Source of the DNA: an uncultured Bacteroidales bacterium
GTDB lineage: Bacteria; Bacteroidota; Bacteroidia; Bacteroidales; P3
Assembly: GCA_900319865.1 (NCBI GenBank)
Contig: ONQD01000029.1
Location: 1 to 64,000 of the forward strand
DNA length: 64,000 bases
Direction of reading: 5' to 3'
The number at the start of each line of letters is the position of its first letter. The first letter of the stretch is position 1. Below the pieces are notes generated by a model that saw only the letters and a program-made list of their open reading frames with translations, searched no databases and was not told where the DNA came from. This document shows positions 1 through 9,039 of the stretch, piece after piece. Position numbers and translations under genes: made by a program.

Positions 1-1
1 C

Positions 2-430
2 GAGTGGGGTCATGTGCGAGGAGGAGGGGTCCACTTTGCCGGAGACGAGGTGCTGCTGACGGCGATAGCGGAGGAGGGGTACGATTTTGTGCGGTGGGGC
101 GACGGCTATATGAGCAATGTACGGCGGTTTGTGGCGGTGGGTGACACGATGTTCGAGGCCTATTTCGGTGAAGCAGCCGGGATAGCGGAACGCGGCGGAG
201 TGGAGTTCCGGATGCGGCCGAACCCGACGCGTGGGCGTGTGGAGGTGGAGTGCGGAGAGCCCGGGGTCGAGATAGCGGTGCGTGACGTGTCGGGGCACGA
301 GGTGCTGAGACGCAAGGCCACAGGGGAGCGGACGGAGCTGGAGACCGAGGGGCTGGCGAGCGGCGTGTATTTCGTGACGGTGACGACGGAGAGGGGGACA
401 GGCACGCGGAAACTGGTGATAGAGAGATAG
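2..430 (+). CDS. C-terminal fragment of a secreted T9SS-sorted protein with a divergent InlB-type repeat
   Basis: The reading frame is open at the left edge, so the start lies outside the window. The first ~45 residues resemble a divergent InlB B-repeat (GDEVLLTAIAEEGYDFVRW, then a DG and a closing Y-F). From about residue 60 there is a typical type A T9SS sorting domain: the MRPNPTRG motif, a VRDVSGHEV strand and a GVYFVTV...RKLVIER ending. Such domains direct export through the outer membrane and anchoring or release at the surface. The catalytic or binding part of the protein is not visible, so its role cannot be given. Confidence 0.8.
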   Translation, partial: EWGHVRGGGVHFAGDEVLLTAIAEEGYDFVRWGDGYMSNVRRFVAVGDTMFEAYFGEAAGIAERGGVEFRMRPNPTRGRVEVECGEPGVEIAVRDVSGHEVLRRKATGERTELETEGLASGVYFVTVTTERGTGTRKLVIER

Positions 431-446
431 TGCTTGAATTGTTTTG

Positions 447-523
447 GGATACATACCCCCCGGCTTTGCCGTACCCTTCTGAAAGAGGGGACTCGCGGTG
501 GCGGTCCACCTGTCGTCACGTTG
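447..523 (-). repeat. Dispersed ~80-bp repeat, family 1, copy 1
   Basis: The segment GATACATACCCCCCGG followed by GCCGTACCC, a GAAAGAGGGGAC block and CGCGGTGGC is nearly the same as 21573-21640 and is the inverse of 21437-21524 and 21667-21755. The core is a short CCCCT/AGGGG hairpin. It lies just downstream of a gene end. No coding capacity is evident. Confidence 0.7.
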
Positions 524-666
524 TAGAAGATAGACAGATATGGGATTATGGAACATCGAAAAACACGAAAAGGAGTTGGTGACAATTGGAGACTATACGG
601 CAGGGAATAGGCGTTTATTGTAGGGATGGATGATTTATGACATAAAAAAATATTAGTGTCCGAAAA

Positions 667-862
667 ACGTGCTGAAAGCACGTAATCTTATTAACCCCAC
701 ACTAAGCGAAGTGCCGTGTGTGGGGGGGGCAGATATCCCAATTCTGCGTGCCGTAAGCACGCTACTTTGTTGATTGTTATGTTGTAGCGTATCTTCGACA
801 CGCATATTGATAGCCTTTGTTACCCCACACTGCACCCCTACGGTGTTTAGTGTGGGGTTAAT
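667..862. repeat. Cluster of REP-like palindromes
   Basis: The 431-1047 gap holds no convincing gene. It contains several short perfect hairpins: ACGTGC-TGAA-GCACGT (667-683), CCCCACAC with GTGTGGGG (695-725), CGTGC-CGTAA-GCACG (748-762) and ACCCCACACT with AGTGTGGGGT (822-858). Related hairpins recur at 34446-34505 and 53040-53135, so this is a dispersed family and not a one-off terminator. Confidence 0.65.
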
Positions 863-1047
863 AGGATTGTGCGCCTTTGGCACACTCAAGACTTCGTAAA
901 TCAATATATGACATTTAATGTTGATATTATATTACTTGCTAATGATTGGATTTCTTTTGTCAGACACCAATGATAAAAAAATCCCTGCCAGTATAATCCA
1001 GCAGGGATAATTATCGGAATTCCAAAAGACTACTAGCAACCAAGTCT

Positions 1048-1344
1048 TTATTGTACATATAGCCCCTCCTTTCTTATCTGGGCAAGGAGTGCGGGGTTCA
1101 TATAGTCTCGCACCCTTACTGCATCTACAGGGCGTTTTAACAGTTCTTCGAGCTCACATTGCAGCATGTCGAGAGTAAGCAACGAAAGGGCTCGCCCTTC
1201 ATAAAATACATCCACATCACTGTCTTCGGTCTGCTCTCCGCGTGCCACAGAGCCAAATACACCCAAACGTGTGATACCATATCGGTTTCTTGCGTATGGC
1301 AAGAAACCACCCAGTAGTGTTATTATGTCCTGTGTGCTTAGCAT
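1048..1344 (-). CDS. MNT-type minimal nucleotidyltransferase (MntA-like antitoxin)
   Basis: A 98-residue protein with the minimal nucleotidyltransferase signature GSVARG (31-36) followed by DSDVDV, giving the metal-binding pair D43 and D45. Members usually form the antitoxin half of HepT-MNT modules, where MNT AMPylates the HEPN toxin. I start it at MLSTQD; an upstream methionine would add 11 poorly conserved residues. No HEPN/HepT partner is visible on either side, and the downstream side is the repeat-filled gap, so it looks like an orphan. Function as an antitoxin is inferred from family only. Confidence 0.75.
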   Translation of the reverse strand: MLSTQDIITLLGGFLPYARNRYGITRLGVFGSVARGEQTEDSDVDVFYEGRALSLLTLDMLQCELEELLKRPVDAVRVRDYMNPALLAQIRKEGLYVQ

Positions 1345-1465
1345 CTGTATTTCCTCTTTCAGTTTGCAATAATACAACTTTTTCCCGACATAGCAAGAAA
1401 AAAAGAAATCCAGACAGAATTGATGATTTGTCGATTAAAAAAGAGACTGAGTGAAAAATGTTTTG

Positions 1466-1473
1466 TATCTTTG
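1466..1473 (+). promoter_or_regulatory. Bacteroidota -7 promoter element (TATCTTTG)
   Basis: TATCTTTG matches the TAnnTTTG -7 consensus of the Bacteroidota primary sigma factor. It lies 24 bases before the chosen ATG of the OstA-like gene (1497), which argues against starts inside or upstream of the element (an in-frame ATG exists at 1458). Confidence 0.6.
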
Positions 1474-1496
1474 CACTTTTGAAGATACTGCAAAGA

Positions 1497-3035
1497 ATGA
1501 AACTAAAAGTCTTGAAACGTGTACTTTTGCTGTTTTTGCTGATGGCGGCTGTGCCCGTTTGGGCGCAGAAGCTTATCACTTACGATGCGGGGATGGGTAC
1601 GCGAGACCCGTCGGATCCGGATGTGTGGATATTGTATCAGAGGGTGAAGGCCAAGCATGAGGGGATGATACTGTATGCGGATTCGGCGTTGCTGAACACC
1701 GTAAAGAATGATTTCACCGCATTTGGCCATATAAAGATAGAGATAAGCGATACGACCACAATATACGGAGACCAGCTGTATTATGACGGGGAGAGCCGGG
1801 TGTTGGATATATGGGACGACACGGTGAGGCTGATAGACGGGAAGACGGTGTTGAAGTCGGACCATTTGTGGTATGACCGTTTCTCGTCGATAGCGACCTA
1901 CGACACTTGGGGGATTACGGTGAACGGAGACAAGAGACTGGTGAGTAAGATAGGGCATTACAATTCGGACACGAAAATGTTTGACATATACGGTGATGTG
2001 GTGTTGACGGACTCGAATATGCGATTGGAGACAGACACGCTGACCTATGACATGAATTTGAAAGAGGCTGAATTTTGGAGTCCGACACATATATATACCG
2101 ATTCGACAACGATGTATAGTGAATGGGGGTCGTACAATACGGATAAGCGGTATGCGTATTCGCGTAAGGCATCGGAAGTGCATAACGGTGAGAAACACAT
2201 AACGTGCGATACCTTACACTACTATGAAGATGTGGAGTTTGGTAAGGCGATAGGGAATGTGGTGTTGCGGGATACGGTGAACGAAATAGTGAGTACGAGC
2301 CGATATGCTGAGACCGACCAGCGGAAGCGGACATCGTTTGTGACAGACAGTGTGCTTGTGCGGTTTGTGCACAAGGATGAAGAAGACAGCACGGGGAGTG
2401 TGGACACACTGTATCTGCATGCCGACAGCGTGGTGGTGACGAATGACTCGACCCGGAAACTGCAGACGGTGCAGGCCCATTATAAAGTGAAGGTGTACAG
2501 GGGTGAGGCGCAGGCGATGTGCGACTCACTGTATTATTCGGCAACGGATTCGATAGCGAAGCTGTACCGGAACCCAGTTGTGTGGTATCAGCACTATCAA
2601 ACCGTGGCAGACACGATAGAGGTGAAACATGATTCGGCCGGGGCCAAGGTGGCCTACCTGAGAAGCAATGGATTTTGCATAGAGCAGCTGGACAGAGAGA
2701 AATTCAACCAGGTGAAGGGGAGAGATATGGTGGTGTATTTTGAAGAAGGGGAACCCTGGTATGCCGACATATTGGGAAATGCCGAGATGGTGTATTACCT
2801 GACAGAGGAAGACGAGAGAGGGCTGAAGACCTTGATAGGGGTGAATGTGGGAGTGGGGTCTGATATGCGAATTTATTTTAAAGACCGTGAGCCCGACCGG
2901 GTGGTGACGTACGGCAATCCGGACATGAACACATACCCGCTGGAGAAGCTGGAAGAGGAGAAGAGGCAACTGGGTAACTTTAAGTGGATGGATGAAGAGC
3001 GACCAAAATTCCCGCTGGATGTTTTCAGATGGTGA
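1497..3035 (+). CDS. OstA-like (LptA/LptD N-terminal family) protein, LPS transport
   Basis: 512 residues. A signal peptide is clear (KRVLLLFLLMAAVPVWAQ). The rest consists of repeating beta-strand units such as GDQLYYD, SDHLWYD, TDTLTYD, CDTLHYY and CDSLYYS, the beta-jellyroll pattern of OstA/LptA domains that bind lipopolysaccharide in the periplasm. Its length exceeds that of a simple LptA and suits the Bacteroidota OstA-like proteins. The ATG at 1497 is chosen because an upstream in-frame ATG lies in front of the promoter -7 element. No lpt neighbours are present; grpE follows after about 115 bases. Confidence 0.75.
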   Translation: MKLKVLKRVLLLFLLMAAVPVWAQKLITYDAGMGTRDPSDPDVWILYQRVKAKHEGMILYADSALLNTVKNDFTAFGHIKIEISDTTTIYGDQLYYDGESRVLDIWDDTVRLIDGKTVLKSDHLWYDRFSSIATYDTWGITVNGDKRLVSKIGHYNSDTKMFDIYGDVVLTDSNMRLETDTLTYDMNLKEAEFWSPTHIYTDSTTMYSEWGSYNTDKRYAYSRKASEVHNGEKHITCDTLHYYEDVEFGKAIGNVVLRDTVNEIVSTSRYAETDQRKRTSFVTDSVLVRFVHKDEEDSTGSVDTLYLHADSVVVTNDSTRKLQTVQAHYKVKVYRGEAQAMCDSLYYSATDSIAKLYRNPVVWYQHYQTVADTIEVKHDSAGAKVAYLRSNGFCIEQLDREKFNQVKGRDMVVYFEEGEPWYADILGNAEMVYYLTEEDERGLKTLIGVNVGVGSDMRIYFKDREPDRVVTYGNPDMNTYPLEKLEEEKRQLGNFKWMDEERPKFPLDVFRW

Positions 3036-3149
3036 CAAAATGGCAGACGGTTCAAACTGGCATGAATGTTGGTGAAAAATGAGGCGAAAAGATGTGGACA
3101 GAGTCCACGAGACAGAATATTAACCAAAAAATAATAACAAATCATAGAT

Positions 3150-3725
3150 ATGTCACAAGAAGAGAAAGAAAAGGAACAAGAGCAAAATATAGCCCCAGAG
3201 ACAAACGAGGAGCCCAAGGTGGATTCAGAACATGCAAAACATGAGCGTAAGAGACGCCATGAGCGTCATCGCGACGAGAGTGCCCAGAAAGTTCAGGAGA
3301 TGGGAGAGAAGCTGGCCGAGATGAACGACAAGTATGTGCGTTTGTATTCGGAATATGAGAACTACCGCAAGCGTACCAATATGGAGAAGGCGGATTTGAT
3401 AATGAACGGAGGGAAAGAGATGATAAAGGCCGTGCTGCCAGTGGTGGACGACATGGAGCGTGCGCTTCAGGCAATGGACGACAGCGAGGGTGCTAAAGAA
3501 GGAATAACGCTGATATATAATAAATTGATGACAATTCTGTCGCAGAAAGGGTTGAAGCCAATAGAAGCCAAAGGGCAGAAATTTGACGAGAACCTGCATG
3601 AGGCAGTGACACAATTCCCGGCAACGGAAGAGAGTCAGAAAGGCTGTGTGGTGGATGTTGTGGAGAAAGGCTACTACCTGAACGAAAAGGTGCTGAGGTA
3701 TGCCAAAGTGGTGGTGGCTATTTGA
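3150..3725 (+). CDS. grpE: GrpE nucleotide exchange factor
   Basis: 191 residues. A charged, Glu/Lys-rich N-terminal tail (1-45) leads into the long coiled coil and the family core (YSEYENYRKRT, then MIKAVLPVVDDMERAL). The C-terminal wing shows the conserved ending (VVEKGYYLNEKVLRYAKVVV). GrpE releases ADP from DnaK in the protein-folding cycle. It is followed by dnaJ after 112 bases, the usual Bacteroidota pairing; dnaK is not in the window. Confidence 0.95.
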   Translation: MSQEEKEKEQEQNIAPETNEEPKVDSEHAKHERKRRHERHRDESAQKVQEMGEKLAEMNDKYVRLYSEYENYRKRTNMEKADLIMNGGKEMIKAVLPVVDDMERALQAMDDSEGAKEGITLIYNKLMTILSQKGLKPIEAKGQKFDENLHEAVTQFPATEESQKGCVVDVVEKGYYLNEKVLRYAKVVVAI

Positions 3726-3732
3726 AAAAGAG

Positions 3733-3751
3733 AGGGGCAGGATGTGCCCCT
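3733..3751 (+). terminator. Hairpin after grpE, possible attenuator
   Basis: AGGGGCA - GGATG - TGCCCCT gives a 7-bp G+C-rich stem 7 bases after the grpE stop. No T-run follows, so full termination is doubtful and grpE-dnaJ read-through is plausible. Confidence 0.4.
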
Positions 3752-3782
3752 AAAGGGTAGAACGAAAATAAATAACAAGAAT

Positions 3783-3817
3783 GCCTCCATTCGTCTGGAA
3801 ACAGAGCGGATGGGGGC
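3783..3817 (+). promoter_or_regulatory. Strong GNRA-capped hairpin in the dnaJ 5' leader
   Basis: GCCTCCATTCG pairs along its full length with CGGATGGGGGC if G-U wobbles are allowed, then TCTG pairs with CAGA around a GAAA tetraloop, with one bulged G. This makes about 15 pairs ending 20 bases before the dnaJ ATG. It could stabilise the transcript or control dnaJ translation. No experimental support can be given here. Confidence 0.5.
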
Positions 3818-3837
3818 GAAAAAAGATATGAACAAAG

Positions 3838-4992
3838 ATGGCTAAGAGAGATTATTACGAGGTATTGGGAGTGAGCAAAAACGCTACACCCGAAGAATTG
3901 AAAAAAGCCTATCGAAAGTTGGCATTGCAGTACCATCCGGACCGTAACCCCGGTGACAAGGAAGCCGAGGAGAAGTTCAAGGAGGCGGCAGAGGCCTATG
4001 ATGTGTTGAGCAATCCCGACAAGAAGGCCCGGTATGACCAGTTTGGACATGCTGCATTTGAGGGAGGTGCCGGCGGAGCAGGCGGGATGAATATGAACGA
4101 TATCTTCTCGCAGTTTGGTGACATCTTCAGTGACTTCTTCGGAGGAGGGTTTAGTGGCTTTGGGGGATTCAGAGGCTCGCAGCAAGGCGGACACAGAGCA
4201 GCTGCAAGGGGGTCGAACCTTCGTATCAAGGTGAAACTGACACTGGAAGAGATTGAGAAAGGATGTGAAAAGAAGATAAAGGTGGCCAAGTATGTGCCGT
4301 GCAAGACATGTGGCGGCACGGGGTCGAAGAGCAACAGCTTTGATACCTGTCCGCACTGCCATGGACGGGGCGTGGTGACCGAAGTGAGGAGGACAATACT
4401 GGGACAGATGCAGACGCAGAGCGTATGCCCCCATTGCGGCGGAGAAGGACACATAGTGAAGGACAAGTGCCATGACTGCAACGGAGAGGGCATAGTGCGT
4501 TCGGAAGAGATTATCACCATCAATATACCGGCAGGCGTGTATGACGGCATGCAGCTGTCGATGTCGGGCAAGGGCAACGCTGCCCCACGTGGCGGAGTGC
4601 CCGGCGACTTGATAATATTGGTGGAAGAGATACCGCACGACCTGTTTGAACGGCAGGAGAACAACCTTTACTATAATGCATTTATAACCTTTGCCCAAGC
4701 CGCATTGGGAGACAGTATTGAGATACCGACCCTGACGGGCAAGGTGAAGGTGAAGATAGAGGCCGGAACCCCGTCGGGCAAAGTGTTGCGACTGAAAGGT
4801 AAGGGGCTGCCGACAGTGAACGGGTACGGCCGTGGCGACATGCTGGTGTGCCTGAATGTGTGGGTGCCCAAGAACCTGTCGCGTGAAGAGAAAGAGACAT
4901 TGACGCGGCTGGATAAATCGCCCAATTTCCAACCCAGTCCCTCAAAGTCGGAGCGGGGATTCTTTGACAAGATGAAAGACCTGTTCAACTAA
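3838..4992 (+). CDS. dnaJ: Chaperone DnaJ
   Basis: 384 residues with the full type I layout: J domain (1-70) with the HPD motif at 33-35; a Gly/Phe-rich linker (about 75-115); a zinc-binding region with four CxxCxGxG repeats ([32 protein letters not shown]); and two C-terminal substrate-binding beta domains. It stimulates the DnaK ATPase and delivers unfolded clients. It is co-oriented with grpE and preceded by a strong hairpin at 3783-3817. Confidence 0.97.
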   Translation: MAKRDYYEVLGVSKNATPEELKKAYRKLALQYHPDRNPGDKEAEEKFKEAAEAYDVLSNPDKKARYDQFGHAAFEGGAGGAGGMNMNDIFSQFGDIFSDFFGGGFSGFGGFRGSQQGGHRAAARGSNLRIKVKLTLEEIEKGCEKKIKVAKYVPCKTCGGTGSKSNSFDTCPHCHGRGVVTEVRRTILGQMQTQSVCPHCGGEGHIVKDKCHDCNGEGIVRSEEIITINIPAGVYDGMQLSMSGKGNAAPRGGVPGDLIILVEEIPHDLFERQENNLYYNAFITFAQAALGDSIEIPTLTGKVKVKIEAGTPSGKVLRLKGKGLPTVNGYGRGDMLVCLNVWVPKNLSREEKETLTRLDKSPNFQPSPSKSERGFFDKMKDLFN

Positions 4993-5059
4993 CAAAAGAG
5001 ATCACTTACGGAAGGAACGCTGAAAAACCGGAAATAAAAAAATAGGAGACATCCACGGG

Positions 5060-6370
5060 GTGGAAAAGAAGTTGTCGAGGCGGAACGCCGACCAGATGAC
5101 AGAAGCATTTCTGCAATACGTCTGGCAACATCAGTTGCTGGAGGGTGAGATGCGTACCACCGAGGGGGCATTGGTAGAGGTGGAACGGGCCGGGATGTTG
5201 AACCGGGACGCGGGTCCGGATTTCTTTGATGCACGCATACGGATAGACGGTACGTTGTGGGTGGGAAATGTGGAGGTGCATGTAAAGTCATCATCCTGGA
5301 ACACACATAAACACAGCAACGACAGAGCCTACGACAATGTGGTGCTGCATGTGGTGTATGAAAACGACACGGCCATAACGATGCAGAACTGCCACCAACT
5401 GCCAACGTTGGAAGTGAAGCACCTTGTGGCCGATGCGCTGTGGGACAACTACGAAGCATTGATGCACCCACCAAAACCATTGGCAGTGCCCTGTGAGGAA
5501 CGGCTTGCGGAAGTGCCGGAGATGTATGTGAACGGGTGGATGGAGCGGCTGACCTTGGAACGTTTGGAACGGAAAAGCGGGACTGTGGGGCGGTTGCTGG
5601 AAGAGAGTCACGGCAATTGGGAAGAGTGTTGCTACTGGCTGCTGGCACATTACTTTGGGGGCAAGACAAACAGTCTCCCGTTTGAGTTGTTGGCGAAGTC
5701 GGTGGATCAGACACTGCTGGCCCGATGGAGGGACAAGCCGCAAAGGATAGAGGCGTTGCTGATGGGGCAGGCGGGACTGTTGGAAGGGTATTTCGAAGAT
5801 GAATATCCGCGACAGCTGCAGGCCGACTATGAGGCATTGAGGCAAGGGGCAAGACTGACTCCGATAGCGGGTTATTTATGGAAATTCTTTAGATTGCGGC
5901 CATACGCCTTTCCGACTTTGCGAATAAGCCAGTTTGCACAGCTGGTGTGCCAATCGAGAAACTTGTTCAGCCGATTGCTGGAGAGCCCTGACGCCGATGC
6001 GTTGGAGCGCTTCTTCGAGGTGACCGCATCGGAGTATTGGAACAACCACTACCAGTTTGACCGCCTATCGGCCGGGAAGCCCAAACGGTTGGGGAAGGAA
6101 TTTGTGAGAATGTTGATAATCAACGCGTGGGTGCCGTTGCTATTTGAGTATGGCAATCAGCATGGATTACAGCAATACAAAGATCAGGCGGTTGAGATAC
6201 TGGAACAGCTGCCTGCCGAAAGAAACAGATATATAAGACAATGGGAAGAGGCCGGCATTACACCTCGTAATGCCGCCCAAAGCCAGGCATTGTTGCAGTT
6301 GCACAATGAATATTGCAGCAATCACAACTGCCTGAATTGTCAGATTGGTTATAAAATAATAACACATTGA
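5060..6370 (+). CDS. DUF2851 family protein
   Basis: About 436 residues, matching the Bacteroidota DUF2851 family in length and landmarks: the N-terminal FLQYVWQHQLLEG, the central GPDFFDARIRIDGTLWVGNVEVH segment with a nuclease-like VEVH and D...VVLHVVYEND, and a C-terminal cysteine cluster (NEYCSNHNCLNCQIG). The biochemical role is not established. The first possible start is GTG at 5060; ATG at 5096 (MTEAFLQYVW) fits the family start equally well. The stop overlaps the start of murF-alr by 3 bases (TTGA), suggesting coupling. Confidence 0.8.
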   Translation: MEKKLSRRNADQMTEAFLQYVWQHQLLEGEMRTTEGALVEVERAGMLNRDAGPDFFDARIRIDGTLWVGNVEVHVKSSSWNTHKHSNDRAYDNVVLHVVYENDTAITMQNCHQLPTLEVKHLVADALWDNYEALMHPPKPLAVPCEERLAEVPEMYVNGWMERLTLERLERKSGTVGRLLEESHGNWEECCYWLLAHYFGGKTNSLPFELLAKSVDQTLLARWRDKPQRIEALLMGQAGLLEGYFEDEYPRQLQADYEALRQGARLTPIAGYLWKFFRLRPYAFPTLRISQFAQLVCQSRNLFSRLLESPDADALERFFEVTASEYWNNHYQFDRLSAGKPKRLGKEFVRMLIINAWVPLLFEYGNQHGLQQYKDQAVEILEQLPAERNRYIRQWEEAGITPRNAAQSQALLQLHNEYCSNHNCLNCQIGYKIITH

Positions 6371-8865
6371 AAGCAAACGATATTATAAGAGTACTGAAAG
6401 GCTCGATGGCCTTTGTGTCGCACGAAGACTATGAGATAGATCAGTTATTGACTGACAGCCGCAAGACGGGCGACCTGTCGGGATGTCTTTTTTTTGCCAT
6501 TCCCACTAAGCGGAATACAGGGAGCAGATATGTGTATGACCTGTATGGACGCGGGGTGAGGAATTTTGTGGTTCCCATCAATGCCGAAGAGGAGTACGTG
6601 AAGCAATTCAGGAAGTGTAGCGAGGCGAACTTTTGGTATGTAAAGAATGTAGTAAAGTCGTTGCAGCAAGTGGCCGCAGACCACAGGAGTCAGTATGCAA
6701 TACCTGTAGTGGGCATAACGGGCAGTAATGGCAAAACGATAGTGAAAGATTGGATAGTGCAGATGCTGGGCGGTGAATGCAGGATAGTGTCGAGTCCGCG
6801 CAGCTATAATTCGCAGATAGGTGTGCCCTTGTCGGTGTGGCAGATGAGCGATGAGGACGAAATGGGGGTGTTTGAGGCAGGCATTTCGGAGGCTGGGGAG
6901 ATGGACAACCTGCGAGAGGTGATAAAGCCAACGATAGGAATATTCACAAATATAGGACAGGCGCATGACGAAAACTTCCTGACCCGGAGCCAGAAAGTGG
7001 CTGAGAAGTTGCAACTATTCACCCACTGTCAGGTGCTGATATACAGCACGGACCATAAAGACATCCATTCGGCCATCTCGGCACAAGAGGGATTCCGGTC
7101 CGTAACCCGATACACGTGGGGGCATGGGGAGGATAATGTGCTGCAATTGGTAGATGTGAAGCAGCAAGGACATGGGTCAACCATCACGATGAAGCGAGAG
7201 GGACAGCCGTTTGTTTTAGATATCCCGTTTGGCGACCGGGCTTCGGTTGAAAACGCTATGCATTGCATTGCCTTGCTGTGCTATCTGGGATATGACAACG
7301 AGACAATAGCCGACAAATGCAGAAAGCTCACATCGGTGGCCATGCGCCTTGAAATGAATGAGGCAATCAATAATTGCCTCTTGGTGAACGACAGTTACAG
7401 TCTGGATATAGACTCTCTGGCCATTGCTTTGGACTATGTGCTCCATGAACGCAGCCATCGGCGCACTACACTTATAATGAGTGATATATTGCAGGCTGGT
7501 ATGCCTGAGCAGGATCTTTATGGACAGGTGTCCAGACTGATAACTCAACATGGCATCAGCCGTTTTGTGGCCATAGGGGATGCGCTGAACCGCAACAAGG
7601 CTTTGTTCCAGCAGGTGGATACGGTTTTTTATGAGAGCACCGAAGACTTTTTGAGAAACCATCCTTTTGAGCAGTTCAATGATGAGACCATATTGCTGAA
7701 GGGGGCAAGAAAGTTCCATTTCGAGGATATAGCCAAGATGCTGCAACGCAAGTCGCACCAGACAATTATGGAGGTGAATCTGGATAATCTGATATCGAAC
7801 CTGAACTACTACCGCTCGTGCATTAAACCCACCACACGGTTGATGGCAATGGTGAAAGCATCTTCGTATGGTGCTGGGAAATCGGAGATAGCCAGTGTGC
7901 TGCAGTATAATCATGTAGACTATCTGACGGTGGCCTATAGCGACGAAGGGGTGGATTTGCGACGTAACGGCATTACACTGCCTATTATGGTGATGAATCC
8001 AGAGGAAGAGAGCTTTGGCGACATAATACGCTATGGATTGGAGCCGGATATATACAGTTTCCGCATATTGGAAGCATTCTCGCAAGCGGTGAAACTGATG
8101 GGAAGTGAAGGGCAGAAGGTGCCCATCCATGTGGAGCTTGATACCGGGATGCACCGTTTGGGCTTTTCGCAAGAAGAGTTGACCGAGTTGGGAGAACGTC
8201 TTTTGAGTGAAGACAGTGTATTGAAGGTGAAGTCTATTTTCTCCCATTTGGCATGCAGTGAAGATCCGGAGATGGATGATTTCACGCGGATGCAAATAGA
8301 CAGGTTTACCCAATGGAGCCAGTCGTTGCGAAAGCAATTGGGCGACCCGAAGATATTGTGCCATATACTCAACTCGTCTGGGATAATCCGGTTTCCCGAG
8401 GCGCAGATGGATATGGTGCGTCTCGGCATAGGGTTGTATGGTATAGCCCCCCAGCCAGAGGTGCAGAGGTGCCTAAAGCCTGTTAGCCGGCTGACCACAA
8501 AGATATCCCAAATCAAAAACATACCCCAGGGCGACACTGTGGGATACAATCGGTTATGGGTGGCGGAGCGCCCCTCGAGAATCGCGATTATCTCGATAGG
8601 GTATGCCGACGGATTGAACAGGCATTTGGGATATGGCAACGGCAAGGTGATGGTGAACGGCAAGGAGGCTCCTATTATCGGTAGTATATGCATGGATATG
8701 TGTTTTATAGATGTAACCGATGTGAGTTGCAGTGAGGGGGACGATGTGGTGATATTCGGCGATGCTGACCTGTTGCAGGAAATATCGAAGTCGGCGGGTA
8801 CGATACCCTACGAGATACTGACATCGGTATCGCCAAGGGTGAAGCGTGTCTATTTTCAGGAGTAG
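6367..8865 (+). CDS. murF-alr: Bifunctional MurF-alanine racemase fusion
   Basis: 832 residues. The N-terminal half is a Mur ligase (MurF type): ATP-binding GITGSNGKT at 116-124, then FEAGISEAGEMDNL and NDSYSLDIDSL. It adds D-Ala-D-Ala to the UDP-MurNAc-tripeptide. From about residue 470 the protein is a PLP-dependent alanine racemase with Schiff-base lysine K497 (MVKASSYGAG), the HVELDTGMHRLGF motif and a VGYNRLW...IGYADGL tail. This fusion is typical of Bacteroidota and couples D-alanine supply to cell-wall precursor synthesis. The start is TTG, overlapping the previous stop; the first ATG (6403) would cut off the beginning of the fold. Confidence 0.92.
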   Translation: MKANDIIRVLKGSMAFVSHEDYEIDQLLTDSRKTGDLSGCLFFAIPTKRNTGSRYVYDLYGRGVRNFVVPINAEEEYVKQFRKCSEANFWYVKNVVKSLQQVAADHRSQYAIPVVGITGSNGKTIVKDWIVQMLGGECRIVSSPRSYNSQIGVPLSVWQMSDEDEMGVFEAGISEAGEMDNLREVIKPTIGIFTNIGQAHDENFLTRSQKVAEKLQLFTHCQVLIYSTDHKDIHSAISAQEGFRSVTRYTWGHGEDNVLQLVDVKQQGHGSTITMKREGQPFVLDIPFGDRASVENAMHCIALLCYLGYDNETIADKCRKLTSVAMRLEMNEAINNCLLVNDSYSLDIDSLAIALDYVLHERSHRRTTLIMSDILQAGMPEQDLYGQVSRLITQHGISRFVAIGDALNRNKALFQQVDTVFYESTEDFLRNHPFEQFNDETILLKGARKFHFEDIAKMLQRKSHQTIMEVNLDNLISNLNYYRSCIKPTTRLMAMVKASSYGAGKSEIASVLQYNHVDYLTVAYSDEGVDLRRNGITLPIMVMNPEEESFGDIIRYGLEPDIYSFRILEAFSQAVKLMGSEGQKVPIHVELDTGMHRLGFSQEELTELGERLLSEDSVLKVKSIFSHLACSEDPEMDDFTRMQIDRFTQWSQSLRKQLGDPKILCHILNSSGIIRFPEAQMDMVRLGIGLYGIAPQPEVQRCLKPVSRLTTKISQIKNIPQGDTVGYNRLWVAERPSRIAIISIGYADGLNRHLGYGNGKVMVNGKEAPIIGSICMDMCFIDVTDVSCSEGDDVVIFGDADLLQEISKSAGTIPYEILTSVSPRVKRVYFQE

Positions 8866-8991
8866 GTTTGGGTTAAAAGGCCTAGGATTGGCGAACCTTC
8901 AGCGAACCTACAGCGAAGGGTTGTGCGAGGGTTGAAGGAGTGTTGACCGGGATGGCCGAGAGGGTGTGTCAGATTGCATAGTGAAAGGCAA

Positions 8992-9035
8992 TTCATTCAA
9001 CTTTTTTGCTGAATGAAAAAAAAGTTGTATTTTTG
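8992..9035 (+). promoter_or_regulatory. Inverted-repeat operator and promoter of the hemerythrin-regulator pair
   Basis: TTCATTCA (8992-8999) and TGAATGAA (9010-9017) form a perfect 8-bp inverted repeat with a 10-base spacer. The -7 element TATTTTTG sits at 9028-9035, so the palindrome covers the expected -33 zone and could be a repressor or activator site. The LuxR-type protein encoded two genes on is one candidate binder. Upstream, 8894-8935 has repeated GCGAACCTTCA/GCGAACCTACA words of unknown meaning. Confidence 0.5.
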
Positions 9036-9039
9036 CAAT

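Noticed and set aside
905-1047. HepT toxin gene beside the MNT gene
   Set aside because: No reading frame with a HEPN motif was found here or on the other side.
1458-1496. N-terminal extension of the OstA-like protein
   Set aside because: The TATCTTTG promoter element lies inside this stretch and the signal peptide begins at 1497.
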